From: Neopestalotiopsis rosae
Lineage: Eukaryota; Ascomycota; Sordariomycetes; Amphisphaeriales; Sporocadaceae
Direction of reading: 5' to 3'
Assembly (NCBI GenBank): GCA_023078685.1
Contig: JALGAS010000004.1
Location: 6,200,001-6,264,000 of the forward strand
Length of the DNA stretch: 64,000 bases
The position numbers and the translations under genes were made by a program. Shown here piece after piece: positions 11,757 to 22,989 of the stretch. The notes under the pieces are model-generated. The model saw only the letters and a list, made by a program, of their open reading frames with translations, was not told the DNA's origin and did no database searches. Each line of letters starts with the position of its first letter. The first letter of the stretch is position 1.

Positions 11757-12805
11757 AGCGGTCTTGTTTTCAGTCACGTCGACTGCAGATCAGTGGCACA
11801 CCTACAAAACTAAGGCAGAGCCATTCTGCATCAGATTAGAGATTTCTTCTCTCGACGCAAACCGGCCACTCGTCGGCAACCTTCCCGCAGATTACAATAC
11901 TTCTAAACCGAGCCTGCAAGATCGCGATCAGAGCTCGATCCTAGGCACGCGTACTAAAGCAGGGAAAATCGTGCGACGCGCTGCAATTGATTGGACTTTG
12001 GAGAGAACCTTCAATGTCGATAAAACAAGCTTTGCAATAACAGCAACTCCCCATAACGCCAGGGATAGTAGCCAAAAGCTCAGCTCAAATCTACCCCAAC
12101 AGCTAATCCATCATCATTGGTTGCTCTCGTCTATGTGCCTCCAAAGAGCAGCGGTCTTCTCCGGCTTCCCAAATCAAGGCGACCAGAAAGGCGAGAAGGC
12201 AAGAAGCAATCAACACCATAAGAGGTAGCAAGGCGTTCGCACGCGAATAATTTACCTACACTTGCATTGTCTCATGCGACGCTGCACTGCATAAAAAGGT
12301 CGTTGAGGAATTTTGGCATCGGGGGGGCCGTTTCGCCTTACAGCCTTATCATCTTGCTGGGCTGACTGCAATGCCTCATGGGCCCGCTTGCTAGGTAGTG
12401 TCTTTGTAAGATTCTATATATAGGTTGGAGACTTCCAAGAACCCCCAAAATACTCATCTAAACCCTGTCATGTGATTTTTGCTAAACATCAAATCCTGAA
12501 AACACGATGCGTTCTGTGAGATCTTGAATTCTCTACTGACGCCGATATTGTATATCGCGAGTTCAATTGGAGTCGGTCTTGTTGCTCGGCGCATGCATGA
12601 ACAGATAGGCAGCTGCGAGCGCTGCCTTACGTTGCACTCCGGCAATTGATTCGAGCTGCATCTGGCCACAACCGAGCAGTTGCCGCACCTCGAAATACCC
12701 CCGCTCTTCTTCGCCTGCGCCGCTTCTCCTCATTTCCTGTCAGACCCCATTCACTCAGCAAAGCATGCGCATTTCGCAAAACGTCGGAAACAAAAACATC
12801 AGATC
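11757..12805. other. Intergenic, no gene seen
   Basis: A frame at 11764-12228 is open but Ser/Lys/Asn-rich without domain signals, and I do not call it. The remainder is promoter-like sequence for the Clr5 gene, with nothing specific recognised. Confidence 0.5.
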
Positions 12806-15526
12806 ATGTCGTCCCGGGCTCGCAGGCCTCGGGCCGATCAGCCCAATTCCGCACATTGGGAGAGCCACAAGGAGACCTTGCGTCGTCTGTACTTGGAAGA
12901 AAATCATCCACTGAAAACGGTTAGAGAGATGATGCGACAAGAATATGACTTCAACGCTACGTATGCACCATGCCGCCCTCGCTGCTAGTAACTGGGGGCC
13001 AAATGCTAAATCGCGACTAGAGACAAGATGTATAAATACCATTTCAAGCGATGGAAATTCCGGAAGAACATGACACAAAGAGAGACTCTGAAGCACGAGG
13101 CCGATGCCGTCGCTGGGCGCGGCGTCGTTCTTCCTTTGGCCCATGGGCGGGAGCTTGGCTCACAACGGTTGAAGATGCGGATAATGAAGCTCAATGGTCC
13201 AGACCATTTCACACCAACTCAGCTTGCTCTTCGCATGATTGAGGAGCATTCGCAACAACGTCTGAAATCATGGGATCTACCAAACTACCAACCTGGTAAC
13301 ACTGCTACAGAATCGTGGGCAGCAGTCGCATGCCTTGCAGGTTACGCGATCTCCACCGAAACGAAAGCCGAAGCGAATTACAAAGTTCTTGCTAAAGCTG
13401 CCACAGGATACCGCGCGATCCTGCGAAGACAAGAACCCACGTTGGTTTGGTCAACATGCACTGTTATCATCCAGCTCTTTGAAGTCATGCCCGACGTGGC
13501 AATTGGATTCATCAATGTGGTTTTATTCTGCTGCATCGATCAACTGCAAGGGAATGACCCTTTGAGAACTCTCTGGATCGCTGTATTGCACACGAATAGA
13601 AATGATATTCCTCGGCTTATCGCACAAATTACGGCAGCGCAAATCGCCTTTCTCCAAGGAAAAATAGGCGCGACCAACCCATTCGTCATGAAATACATCA
13701 AGTCTGCCGCAAAATACCTTCATGACCACAAGCTCATCACGCCAGACGAAGCACATGCACAAATTGATCCGATAATTTCGGAGCTTGAGGTGAAGTTGCG
13801 CTTTGATAATGAAGCATCCATCAAGAACTCATTCATATCGGCTATTATTTTCAAGGCTTGCATATATCTAGATCACAAGCGGTGGGATAATGTGGCCCAA
13901 ATACTTGATAGGATTGAACCTGAAGTTCAGGCCAACGACGGCATCGACCCTGCTCAGGTGGTAAATTATTACGAAGTCAAAGCAGAGATGCTAATGGAAC
14001 GTGGTGAACGTGAGGATTACGCCTACTCGGAGGAATACTACAAAAAGGCTCTCGCAACAGCACAACAATGGCTATATGACACTATGCCGGGACGTATCGG
14101 ATACTGTTTCTTGGCATTGGTGAAATATTACGAGAGAGTCAAAAATGCAGAGAAACTCGAGCAACTCCAAGCACAGTACAACGAGCATCTCAAGCGGGTA
14201 GCTGATGACGAGGCATTAGCCCCAGTCGAAGCGATTTCGGATCCCATGGAGCATATCTCAGACGTGCCGTCGACTACTACAGATCAGGTTTCCGACATTT
14301 TTTCCCCTCCCATGGAGCAGGCCTACGAAGTCGTTTCGAGCACCACAGATCAAATATCGGACGTCCTTTCGTATTCCATGGATCAGTTCCCGGAGTTCTT
14401 GTCGAATCCTATGGAAAAGGTCTCAGACGTCTTGTCGTATCCAGCCTATGGCCAACACACAATCAATGTCCATGTCCAGTGGGAGCTGCCAGATTTCGTT
14501 GCACGAGGTCTCAACAACCTAAGTGAACTCGCGATGGCGATGACTATTACTGGCCAGCCAGATGAAGCATGTATCAACGCTTGTGAGGACTATATCAAGT
14601 CAACGTGGCGCCGGGACACTTCGATCATTGAATTCTTTCGGGCTTTCATTGACTCCAATCTCGATTTTGCAACTGTCACACGTAAGTACCCCTCCCGTTA
14701 ACCAGACATGGCCGGAAGCTGATTATATGCAGACGATCAAACTATCTTTAGTTCAAATGCATTGACTGTGTCTGCAACGATCAGCCCACCAACCTTCCCA
14801 GAGGATTCTCATGGACTTACATTCCGAGTGGTAGCAGCCAGAGACCTCTTGGTCGAAATCTGTCAATGCCTACTATGGCTTACCGCAACTTGCAGACCTC
14901 CTGAAAGTGGTAGCATGCATGCGTCTGTTGCGAGGTTCAGGAGAGTTGATATGCACAGCTTCGAAATTGACACGGAGCCTTTAGAGCCCCTACCTTCGCC
15001 AGACTCTCAGTCAGAGGTCACCCGCTGCTGGCTCAATATGTTTGATGGGCGATACGTCCTTGCCCAAGGATTCCCTACACCTCCGAGAATGTATGGTCGA
15101 GGACTTGAGCTGCCACCCAATTTCATGATCAAGCAGGCGGCGGCATACAATGCCATTACCTACACCGTGAACGGTAAAGACTGCATGATTCTAAAAGACC
15201 GATACACTGCGCTTGTCCCCGTTTACGTCGAAGGAATTGAACCTCTCAATCAGACCAGCGAGCTGCAATGGCACCTTGTTGGCAGGAGACCGGATCTAGT
15301 TCCGAGTGACGAGACCGATCAAATTCCAAATGAGGAAGAAGACCATTTGACAGACATGGAATTCTCAAGGACAGATCGAGAGCTATTTGATCAGATTGAG
15401 GTGAAAGGCCTGAGGGTACTTCCTATAGGGCATATTCAAGAAGTTTACTCGAAACGTTCATTTGTTGGGCACTTTCCAAAGGCACAAATTCTTTTGGAAT
15501 CTGATAACAAAGTATACGACGATTGA
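12806..15526 (+). CDS. Clr5-domain protein with helical repeats and 11-residue repeat
   Basis: Three exons, 12806-12960, 13021-14681 and 14733-15526, with 60- and 51-nt introns; 2610 nt, 869 aa. Residues ~17-75 form a Clr5 domain (HWESHKETLRRLYLEENHPL, then across the splice joint DKMYKYHFKRWKFRKN). A long alpha-helical, TPR-like middle follows (for example YYEVKAEMLMERGE, YYKKALATAQQWL). Six 11-residue repeats lie at 14240-14437. The C-terminal part (VQWELPDFVARG, ITGQPDEACINACEDYIKSTW, CWLNMFDGRYVLAQGFPTP, LQWHLV, FVGHFPKA) resembles a widespread uncharacterised fungal module that I know from larger proteins, where it usually continues further. Here it stops at 15526 while coding-like sequence goes on in frame and then in a shifted frame, so the 3' end may be decayed. 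Clr5 of fission yeast acts in gene silencing; a role here is inference. Confidence 0.7.
14240..14437 (+). repeat. Six 33-bp coding repeats (11-residue units)
   Basis: Six consecutive units of 33 bp encode 11 residues each. The pattern is x-P/T/S-M/T-E/D-Q/H/K-I/V-S-D-V/I-L/F/V-S, from DPMEHISDVPS through NPMEKVSDVLS. The units are diverged at the DNA level but keep register exactly, as an old expanded minisatellite or a hendecad helix would. It sits between the helical-repeat region and the C-terminal module, so a linker or coiled surface is likely. Confidence 0.8.
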
Positions 15527-15849
15527 GTTGGCAGAACAAAGGCAATACCCGCACATGAAGATGTCATCAAGTTTGAGCAGGTGTTTAGCCTTACTCCGAC
15601 CCAATCAATATGACCGTCGTACTTTTGGATATCAAATCTGGCGACGTGATCAAATCTGAAGCAGACCTGATTGCCTGCAACCAGTGGAAGAGCGCACCAC
15701 CAAGAATAAGAGCACGGGAAAGATAAAAAGAATCAAACAAAAAATCACAATTAAAAAATATAAAAAATCTTTTTTAAATAAAGCAGTGTGCTCCTTTTTC
15801 CCCGGATATGTATGTATTAAGAAAATAAAAGGTGAGACAGTCATAAACC
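15527..15849. other. Coding-like remnant then A-rich spacer
   Basis: The Clr5 gene's own frame stays open for 28 more codons after its stop, to 15613. A different frame from 15610 to 15726 then encodes 38 codons of coding-like sequence (MTVVLLDIKSGDVIKSEADL...). From about 15705 to 15840 the plus strand is A-rich and low in complexity, between two converging genes. Confidence 0.45.
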
Positions 15850-16964
15850 CTAATATATCCGTGCGCAGACTTCTGCTTGGTTATTGTAGCTTGACAATCG
15901 TCTCAACCTGACATTGTAATTCTCAGAGCGCTCCTGGACCCCCTTCTTGTTCCAAAGTTCGTTCGATTGATCCGTGGTGCGATGTGGTAAACCGATCTGC
16001 TCAATCGCGAAGCTTGCCGCTACGCTACCGGCAATCGCGGCCGCTCTCAGGTCGCATGTGCTTGCGAGGGTAACAGCAAATGCACCAAGAAAGGTGTTAC
16101 CACCTCCAGTAGCGTCGACTACTTTGGAATTGTCTGTATGAAATGGCGGAAGCCAAAACGTGGAATCTTGAGACACAACATGGCAGCCGTTTTCTCCAGC
16201 ACGTACAACGACGGCATGGTGTCTCTTGCTTGTGGTTGTCGACTTTGTCTCATTCAATACTTTTCTCGCACATAATTCAATAGTTTTCGCGTCAAAACTT
16301 TCAGCTGCTCGATCGAAAAGACCGAGTAATTCGAGATGATTAGGTGAAAATACGTCCACTACCTTACAGGCTTCGATGTGAGCTTGCAGGTTCTCTGGCG
16401 AGCACATAGCCGGGAACGGCTCCCATACAATCACGGGGATATCTGCTATGCCGATGGCTGATCTCAAAGATCTCAGATGCTGGGCTTCTGTGATCAACTG
16501 TGCTGGTCGATATAGCATGTGAAAAGAGCGAGAGGAAAGCAGCTTGTACGTCAAGGAGCTTGCGACGGGTTGTAATGGCTCCGTCAGATACCGGAAAGAT
16601 TTGCCTGAATTATAGTATTAGTCCTTTGTTCATTCTGATACTGCGAGACGGGTCCAGTCCCACGGCCAAAATCTGCATCATGGTATTGGAGGAGTCCCCG
16701 TGTGGACTTCCCGCTTTTAACGAGGAGCTCCAGCGAGACGCCCCAGCTTTCGACGAGCTCTATAACTTTTTTCGGAAAGTCTTCGCCAGCGACAATGAGA
16801 CTACCAACGGTCTCGGGTTGGGCCGGTGCTGTCAAACGTGCGCCTAGGGTGCTGTAGGCTCCAGACCCCCCTATACAATCGTGGAAAACCCTGCCATCTG
16901 GTAATCGTAATTCATCTAGGACCACCATGCCCAGAGAAACGAACCCAATTGCGGAGGATGTCAT
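15850..16964 (-). CDS. PfkB-family protein, Mak32-like
   Basis: Two exons, 16964-16664 and 16604-15850, around a 59-nt intron (GTGGGA donor, CAG acceptor); 1056 nt, 351 aa. The joint gives DFGR-KSFRYLTEPLQ, as expected for Mak32-type proteins. The N-terminus has the PfkB opening (SLGMVVLDELRLPDG, then CIGGSGAYSTLGARL) and the C-terminus the PfkB signature region VVDATGGGNTFLGAFA. In ordinary ribokinase-like kinases the last residue of that GxGD motif is the catalytic Asp; here it is Asn, so classical sugar-kinase activity is doubtful. Yeast MAK32 is needed for stable maintenance of an L-A-dependent dsRNA killer element; the biochemical role is unknown. It converges with the Clr5 gene downstream. 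Confidence 0.85.
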
Positions 16965-18881
16965 TCTTGTGCTGAATGGAATCTGCCCAGATATTCAAGT
17001 AGCTCGGAAATGGCATCGATTCGCAATTAAGAAGGCGACAAGGCGAGTAATGGTTACATCAAATTGAACAAATTCATCAAGGGTTGCAAGGTCGATGTAG
17101 TGGGGTGGTAAGCGTCGCCCACACAAACACACCAGCAGTTGACAAACTGTTGATCCGAATCATAGAGACCCTGTAGCGCTCGTACTAGCCCCGGAAAAAT
17201 GAGCCGACAGCACTCTCGGGCGGGACCGCAGTGGGCAGATCCATCGCGACGCCACTTCCCTTCGCTACCTTAACTTTATGATTGTGGATCTTGAAAATTG
17301 AGAAGAATGATACAAATTCTTTTTTTACTTTTTTCTAAGCACGGTATCGTACATTTATCGGGCGGCTCTTCAGCATAAGAAAACGATCAGATTCTTGTTT
17401 TCACTGTTGCCATGCTCTAAAGACTGCCTCCAGGGTAGATGCAGCTGTGGTTCTCCTCGACTAGCAAGCTTCGCCAATATATCATTCACGACGGTTTTGG
17501 CGGTCACTTCAATAGGGCCAGGGACGAAACGTTATTCAAGGAGAGGGAAGGCTCGTCATCTCTCAACTGCGCTTAGTATGGACACATACTGCACCAACTA
17601 GCACCGACATGTCCTGATTGAGACGCTCAAATGAGTCAGGAAGGAATATAGTCCTTAAGGTGGATAGCCGCTAAGGCGAGTGTGAGTTCGGACCGACCAG
17701 ATAATGACGGCATCTCGATTGATTTCATTATCCAAGACTAGCTTTAGCATCAGACGGAACGATCAGCCCTGCTTACAAGCGAAGCACAAACAGAGTGTCA
17801 AAAGTGCCAGTCTAAGCTCGTGTTGAAAGCTCAAAAGTTCGAAATACGTGGAAACTATTGATCTCATCGCGGAAGGGCGGCCCAAATCGGTTGTGAAAAT
17901 AAGCATTAGAGGTCGATGCAGATGAAACCCTTGCTCATGTGATGCCATAGAATACGAGATCTACATACACTGCCGCGGCATCTGTGATCCTACGCTGGCA
18001 GTCCAAGTCCATCACCGACCTATAGTCAAGCGCCTCCCGCGTGCATATACGAAGTAGAGGAAGGCAAGGAGGTGAGCAAGTGTCTTGTCAGTCGACAATT
18101 GCGAGAGCAAGTAGAGAGTTCCCGCGGTTCAAAGACGGCTTTTCAGCCTCTCTTTGGATCGTAGCTGATGGGCTCTACGTGAACAGCTACAGCTATCGAA
18201 GGTTCAGCGGGTTCAGGCACACTTTGGCACCATGTCTGCACCCGCGACTAATGTACAGAGCCTGGACTGCCAATATTGCTTCTGTGAGACGCTACGCAGA
18301 AGGCTCACAGCGTGTTTCGCATAGTCTCAGCAAAAACAACATCGCAGCTACTGTCGTGTACCTATATTCATAAGGCGGGCATATTTGTGACAGCTGCAAG
18401 GAAAATGACTCTGCGCGGGCGGAGACCCTGTTACCAGAAGATCACCTTGATCTCGGCTCCCCGCATTGCGCTGACGCTCCCATCCCTTTTTGGTCACTGG
18501 GATCTGCTGGCGCTCTACCCGCTCGAGTGGGAAAGATCGCCACCATCAGCGGCCACTGCGGCCTTTTGAGCCCACCCGTGATTGCCGTGCAGGATGACCT
18601 AGCTGCCTGTTACCTACCGTACTTGTTTAGGCGAACGAACCTAGTGTAGTGCATTCCTGGACAGATGGATCCAGCCTCTAGCAAGAGCTCCCATGAGATA
18701 AATATTGACATCCTCCCGATTATTTCTGCTTGGTTTTGAAAGGTCGTCATTCCAAACCAATTCATTCCCCTCGAGACCTGACGACTGCCGATCATATTGC
18801 GTCTCAGACGACCGATTTCAAGCCACCCACAATATACCTATACCCAGAACACACAAGGAGTCATTGCATTCTCGTTCCAAG
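16965..18881. other. Intergenic, no gene seen
   Basis: A divergent spacer between the Mak32-like gene and the small secreted protein gene. Short frames at 17395-17601 and 18041-18569 lack domain signals and start context, so no gene is called. AT-rich tracts lie around 17310-17340. Confidence 0.5.
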
Positions 18882-19562
18882 ATGTTGTCCGCCCTGCTAC
18901 TAGCCTGTGCCGCCACGGCCACGGCGTACAATGCGACTGGCCCTTACGGTCTGCACATTACTGGTAAAGAGGATTCGTCGATTGATGGTGAGTCGTCCCA
19001 ATATAGTTACTATACCATTCAGGGTGCTGACGAAACCATAGGTTACGCTGGAGCTTGTCACGCAGGTGCAGCCATTGAAGGGCTGTGCTACATTGCAGGT
19101 GAATTGAACGACACAACAACTTATCAGCAATTCAATTTCAACTATTCAAGCTATGATTCTACAACCGGAGAGGTGTACCCCTATGGCTGGCTCGAGTGGG
19201 AGCTTCCTCTCAGCACGGGCACGGATGGCGAGACGACTTCGGTGCCCTCCGCTCTCCAGATCGGACTGAACTTAGGCTCCAACGTCAATGTGGCACTTTT
19301 CTATCCTGGATATGACACCTACACCAGTTTGCAAAAGTCCGAAAATGGTACTCTCTACATTCCCGGAGGCGTCGATGACACTCAAAATACCGATACGTAC
19401 CCGAACCCCGTTGTCTACCAGGGCAACCTGACAAATTGGTACCTGTGCTACCAGTTCACCGGAGGATACTACTACCAGTCCATTGCCTGGGTCAACAGCC
19501 TCCCACCTCAGAACCCCACATGTGCACCGGTCGACTTGACTCTGGAGACTCTTGGTTATTAG
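18882..19562 (+). CDS. Small secreted protein, family unknown function
   Basis: Two exons, 18882-18987 and 19042-19562, with a 54-nt GTGAGT...TAG intron; 627 nt, 208 aa. Signal peptide MLSALLLACAATATA is followed by YNATGPYGLHITGK. The splice joins SSIDG-YAGACHAGAAIEGLC, which matches a filamentous-ascomycete secreted family I recall only as a domain of unknown function. It has several N-glycosylation sites (NDT, NYS, NGT, NLT), four Cys after the signal (CHAG, GLCY, WYLCY, PTCAP) that could form two disulfides, and many Tyr. The C-terminus NPTCAPVDLTLETLGY is also family-like. The intron is a multiple of three and contains no in-frame stop, so intron retention would add 18 residues rather than truncate the protein. 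Likely exported to wall or medium. Confidence 0.8.
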   Translation: MLSALLLACAATATAYNATGPYGLHITGKEDSSIDGESSQYSYYTIQGADETIGYAGACHAGAAIEGLCYIAGELNDTTTYQQFNFNYSSYDSTTGEVYPYGWLEWELPLSTGTDGETTSVPSALQIGLNLGSNVNVALFYPGYDTYTSLQKSENGTLYIPGGVDDTQNTDTYPNPVVYQGNLTNWYLCYQFTGGYYYQSIAWVNSLPPQNPTCAPVDLTLETLGY

Positions 19563-19687
19563 ATGCGTCGCCTTCTGGGAGCCGAGTCTGCTTCGCCTCT
19601 TATGGAACTTGGTTGGATGACGACTGTATGGTAATGCGTATTCTTATGACAGGCTACGATAGCTTTATGTAATGTAATGATGAGGTA

Positions 19688-21046
19688 TTACTGCCCATAC
19701 AACTCTTTTTGCCTCTGTAGTACGGCAGGGTGCTTGATCGATCCAGGCGCAAGTCGCTGAAAATCCAAGTCAACACCCTCTTCCACTTCTGGATATGGAC
19801 CAAGCGGAGTAATAGCCAAGGGATTGATCTTATCGTGACTCTTCGTATACTAGACTGGATGTTAACATTCGGGCAATCTAGACGTGAATCGAAGCACATG
19901 ACTCACATTTTCTTTGATATGTCTGAAGTCAGTTGTTTCCTTGAAGCCTTTCACGTTCCAGTACAAATTCTTCATCCACTCGTGGATCACAGGGTAATTG
20001 CTACGAATGGTTCCCACTGGAAATGTGATGGTTAGCGACATATTCGAACCCATTGACATGAGAGCTGAACTGTGTGGCTCGATGCTTTGTACTCTTGTCG
20101 TTGATGAAGACTTGCACAGAAGCAACATCTTACGACCCTGCGCGAGACCAGTAACCAGGAATAACTTACAGTTACACTTGAAATGCTGTACGTAGACGGC
20201 ATCAAATCTAATGATGGTGGCATATGCACGAATGTCCAATTCAGTCAAATCATTGCCCAGGATATATGGGCCAGCATTATTGTGTATGGTTTGCTCCAAA
20301 TGATTCAGAGCAGCAAAAACGACGGGAACATTCTTGTTGTATGTGTCCTGATCTGGAGCGAACCCAGCCTTGTAGACACCAGTATTCAGATCTCGCTGCA
20401 TCCATTCTGATATCTCGTCAATGGAAGCTCTGAGATGCTCGGGGTATAGAGTCAACCCCTCCTCGGGACTGCCTTTGGTCAGAATATCGTTGAAGGCGGT
20501 TGGTAGCCACCGAAGAAGCTCATGGCTCTCATTGTTGACGGCTGTGTTTTCCTTGGTATCCCAAAGGAGCGGCACACTGTACCGACCCTTGTATTCTGGA
20601 TCAGCCTTGAAGTAGACTTCGTGAAGATATTTAGAGCCGAATAGATGGTCCTTTGTCGCGCCTTCACACACATCGTCCGGGCCCTGGGCACCGGGAAATT
20701 GCCATCCCGGCCAACCCTTGTCGTCGCCCTTAGGATATGGCTTCACAATTGAGATAGGTATTGCGTCCTGAAGTCCCTTGAGATGGCGAACCAGGTTCGC
20801 GCGGTGGGCAAAAGGACAGAACAGCCCAATGTACAAGTGGTATCGACCAGCCTCTGGGGTGAATCGTGAGTCGGGCGCAACGACTCCACGCCACGAGTCT
20901 TCGGGTCCGCTGTGTACCGGCTTATCCGCTTGAACTGTAGACATTGTGCTAACTCGTGATGGAAAAGCTTCGAAGTGCAGGCACGAGGGAACGCGTTGTA
21001 TGAATCTATACTGCGATAAGGGTGAGCGCGCAATCGCCCGGAGCAT
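19688..21046 (-). CDS. Omega-class (Ecm4/Gto-type) glutathione transferase
   Basis: Three exons, 21046-20170, 20016-19907 and 19849-19688, with introns of 153 and 57 nt; 1149 nt, 382 aa. It belongs to the glutathionyl-hydroquinone reductase / omega-like GST family. The active-site Cys lies in LYIGLFCPFAHR (Cys77), followed by SIVKPYPKGDDKGWPGWQF, GRYSVPLLWDTKENTAVNNE, and the GST C-terminal helical domain (LDIRAYATIIRFDAVYVQHF). The third exon supplies the family tail YTKSHDKINPLAITPLGPYP. The first 34 residues are Arg/Ser-rich and could target mitochondria; an internal ATG (MSTVQADKPV, at 20944) would give a cytosolic form, so two forms from one gene are possible. It likely reduces glutathionyl-quinone adducts and fits a genome that handles quinones. 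Confidence 0.9.
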
Positions 21047-22084
21047 GGCGAGGTCTCCAGAGGTCCACCGGATTTAGTGGTTACTTAGCTACCATAATAA
21101 GCGGAGGCATCCATCTCGCAGAGAGAGCCCTGTAGCATACCCCACTGGGATGCCAGATATGCGGCGGCCGCAGCCGTTACTAGGCCGACTTCGCAGCGGG
21201 CGGCCCTGCCAAGGCACAATAGCTCGTCTAAGTACAGTTGGTCTGCACCATCTATTTGTTCGGCCATGCGAAGGTCATCGTATCCAACTCAGCACAGGGC
21301 TTGAAAACAGTAATTGTATTCAGCCCCAAATATCTTGCCTGTTGAAATACTTGGGTTTACTCTCATGTTGTTTCGGCAAGCATATCGCGGAAGGCTTATT
21401 CACGACGTGGAAGTGATCTTATACTGAGCAAAATTGAATGACGGACTATGCTCTTGGCCAAGCCTAGTGGCTTTCTCTGCTGCCACTTTCAAAATGTCCT
21501 GTGGGTATATATTACATGAACAGAGATATGGACATACACAGCATTATTTGAAACCACCCATGTAGGCACTGTCTCGGATTCGGAATTTAATTACATGGGG
21601 CGGCTTTACCTCCCTTCGCCGCTAAAGGATACAATGATGGATCTGGCAATACTTCTGCTTGACGAGGTGGGTTTGTGCATTCATTTTGCATGATGACCAT
21701 CTGGGGTAGGTCCGGAGATCGCGTGCAGAGTGAATATCTCATATGGAAAGTTCAATTGTCTGGCATATCGCCTGGGGATAAAGGATGATTCCTGATTTCT
21801 AAGTCGGCAACCGAGACTATCAAGTATCAGTAATATCATAATCAATGTCAGCCTCCTTCGACATTGGCGCTCGGAGTCGCGTCATTGCGGGGGTATTAAT
21901 AATTCAAACCATAACTCCGATTGATTATGACGACTTCGTCTCACTTTTTCGTGGTGTTATAAATACTCCAAACCTGTGTTGAACTCCATCCTGCCAATAT
22001 CAGCCTTCATATTTTCTGTTATTACAAGCAATAGGGTTTCCGCATCATCAGAATTCACATTTGTACCGTTATTCCTTGTACATC
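21047..22084. other. Divergent promoter region, GST / SDR
   Basis: The spacer between the divergent GST and short-chain dehydrogenase genes contains no gene. A TATA-like element for the dehydrogenase is listed separately; otherwise nothing specific was recognised. Confidence 0.5.
21958..21965 (+). promoter_or_regulatory. TATA-like box of the SDR gene
   Basis: TATAAATA lies 120 bp upstream of the ATG at 22085, a usual distance for ascomycete genes with a short 5' leader. It is a motif match only. Confidence 0.45.
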
Positions 22085-22989
22085 ATGGCGTCCAAATTCT
22101 ACGCTGTTGTCATCGGTGCTGGGCCTGGTACAGGTACGCAGATTCTAGCACATTGAGATGGGTGATCATAATGAATGTTCCTAGGACGAGCATCCGCCAT
22201 CAGATTCTCCAAAGCATACCCTGTGGCCCTTCTCGCCAGATCGCCCGAGAGTTACGAGGCCACAGTAAAGGAGATCAACGCCGCTGGTGGAAAGGCCATC
22301 GGTCTTAACGCTGATGCCAGTAATCCCGATTCTCTCAAGGCCGCTTTTGAAACCATCAATCAGGAATTTGCTGGACACAAGTTGGCTGCAGCCATCTACA
22401 ATGCCTCGGCGGGATACGGGGTCAAGCCCTTCCTTGAAGTGCAGCTAGAGGACCTTGATCGCACGATTGATGGAAACATGTGAGCTTTCATTGAATTCAA
22501 GTCGTCAAGAGGATTGGCTTTGCTAAAACTTTGGCCAGTCGAGGTCTTTTCAACTTTGCGCAAAGCACATTACCTCTCCTGGAGGAGGCAGTGCCTAGCT
22601 CTAAGTATCCGCCTACTCTCATCGTGACAGGCGCCACAGCGTCCATCAAAGGATCAGCGAAATTTGCGTGTTTTGCTGCAGGAAAGTCTGGCGCTAGAGC
22701 TCTTGCACAATCCATTGCGCGCGAGTATCAGCCCAAGGGCGTCCATGTCGCTCACGCAGTAGTCGATGGTGTGATTGATATTCCCAGGACGCAGAGTTAC
22801 AATGTCAATGGAGGAGCCGAGGATGGCAAGATCAGTGCCGATTCTGTGAGTTCGTTCAAAAGGATAAAAAAGCGGTCCCGCCTCTCTAACACATCACAGA
22901 TTGCTGAGACATATTGGAACCTACACACCCAGCATAGGTCCGGCTTCACTTGGGAAGTTGATATCAGGCCCTATGTGGAGAAGTGGTAA
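22085..22989 (+). CDS. Atypical short-chain dehydrogenase/reductase
   Basis: Four exons, 22085-22133, 22185-22479, 22539-22845 and 22900-22989, with introns of 51, 59 and 54 nt; 741 nt, 246 aa. It has a Rossmann fold with nucleotide-binding motif GAGPGTGRASAIRF built across the first splice joint, and an NAS motif (IYNASAGYG) where classical SDRs have NAG. The region that normally holds the catalytic Tyr reads ASIKGSAKFACFAAGKSGAR: Lys164 is kept but the Tyr position is Phe160. The tail WEVDIRPYVEKW is typical of a fungal and bacterial subfamily of small SDR-like proteins. The substrate is unknown; the missing Tyr suggests altered chemistry or a non-catalytic role. Transcribed away from the GST gene. 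Confidence 0.88.
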
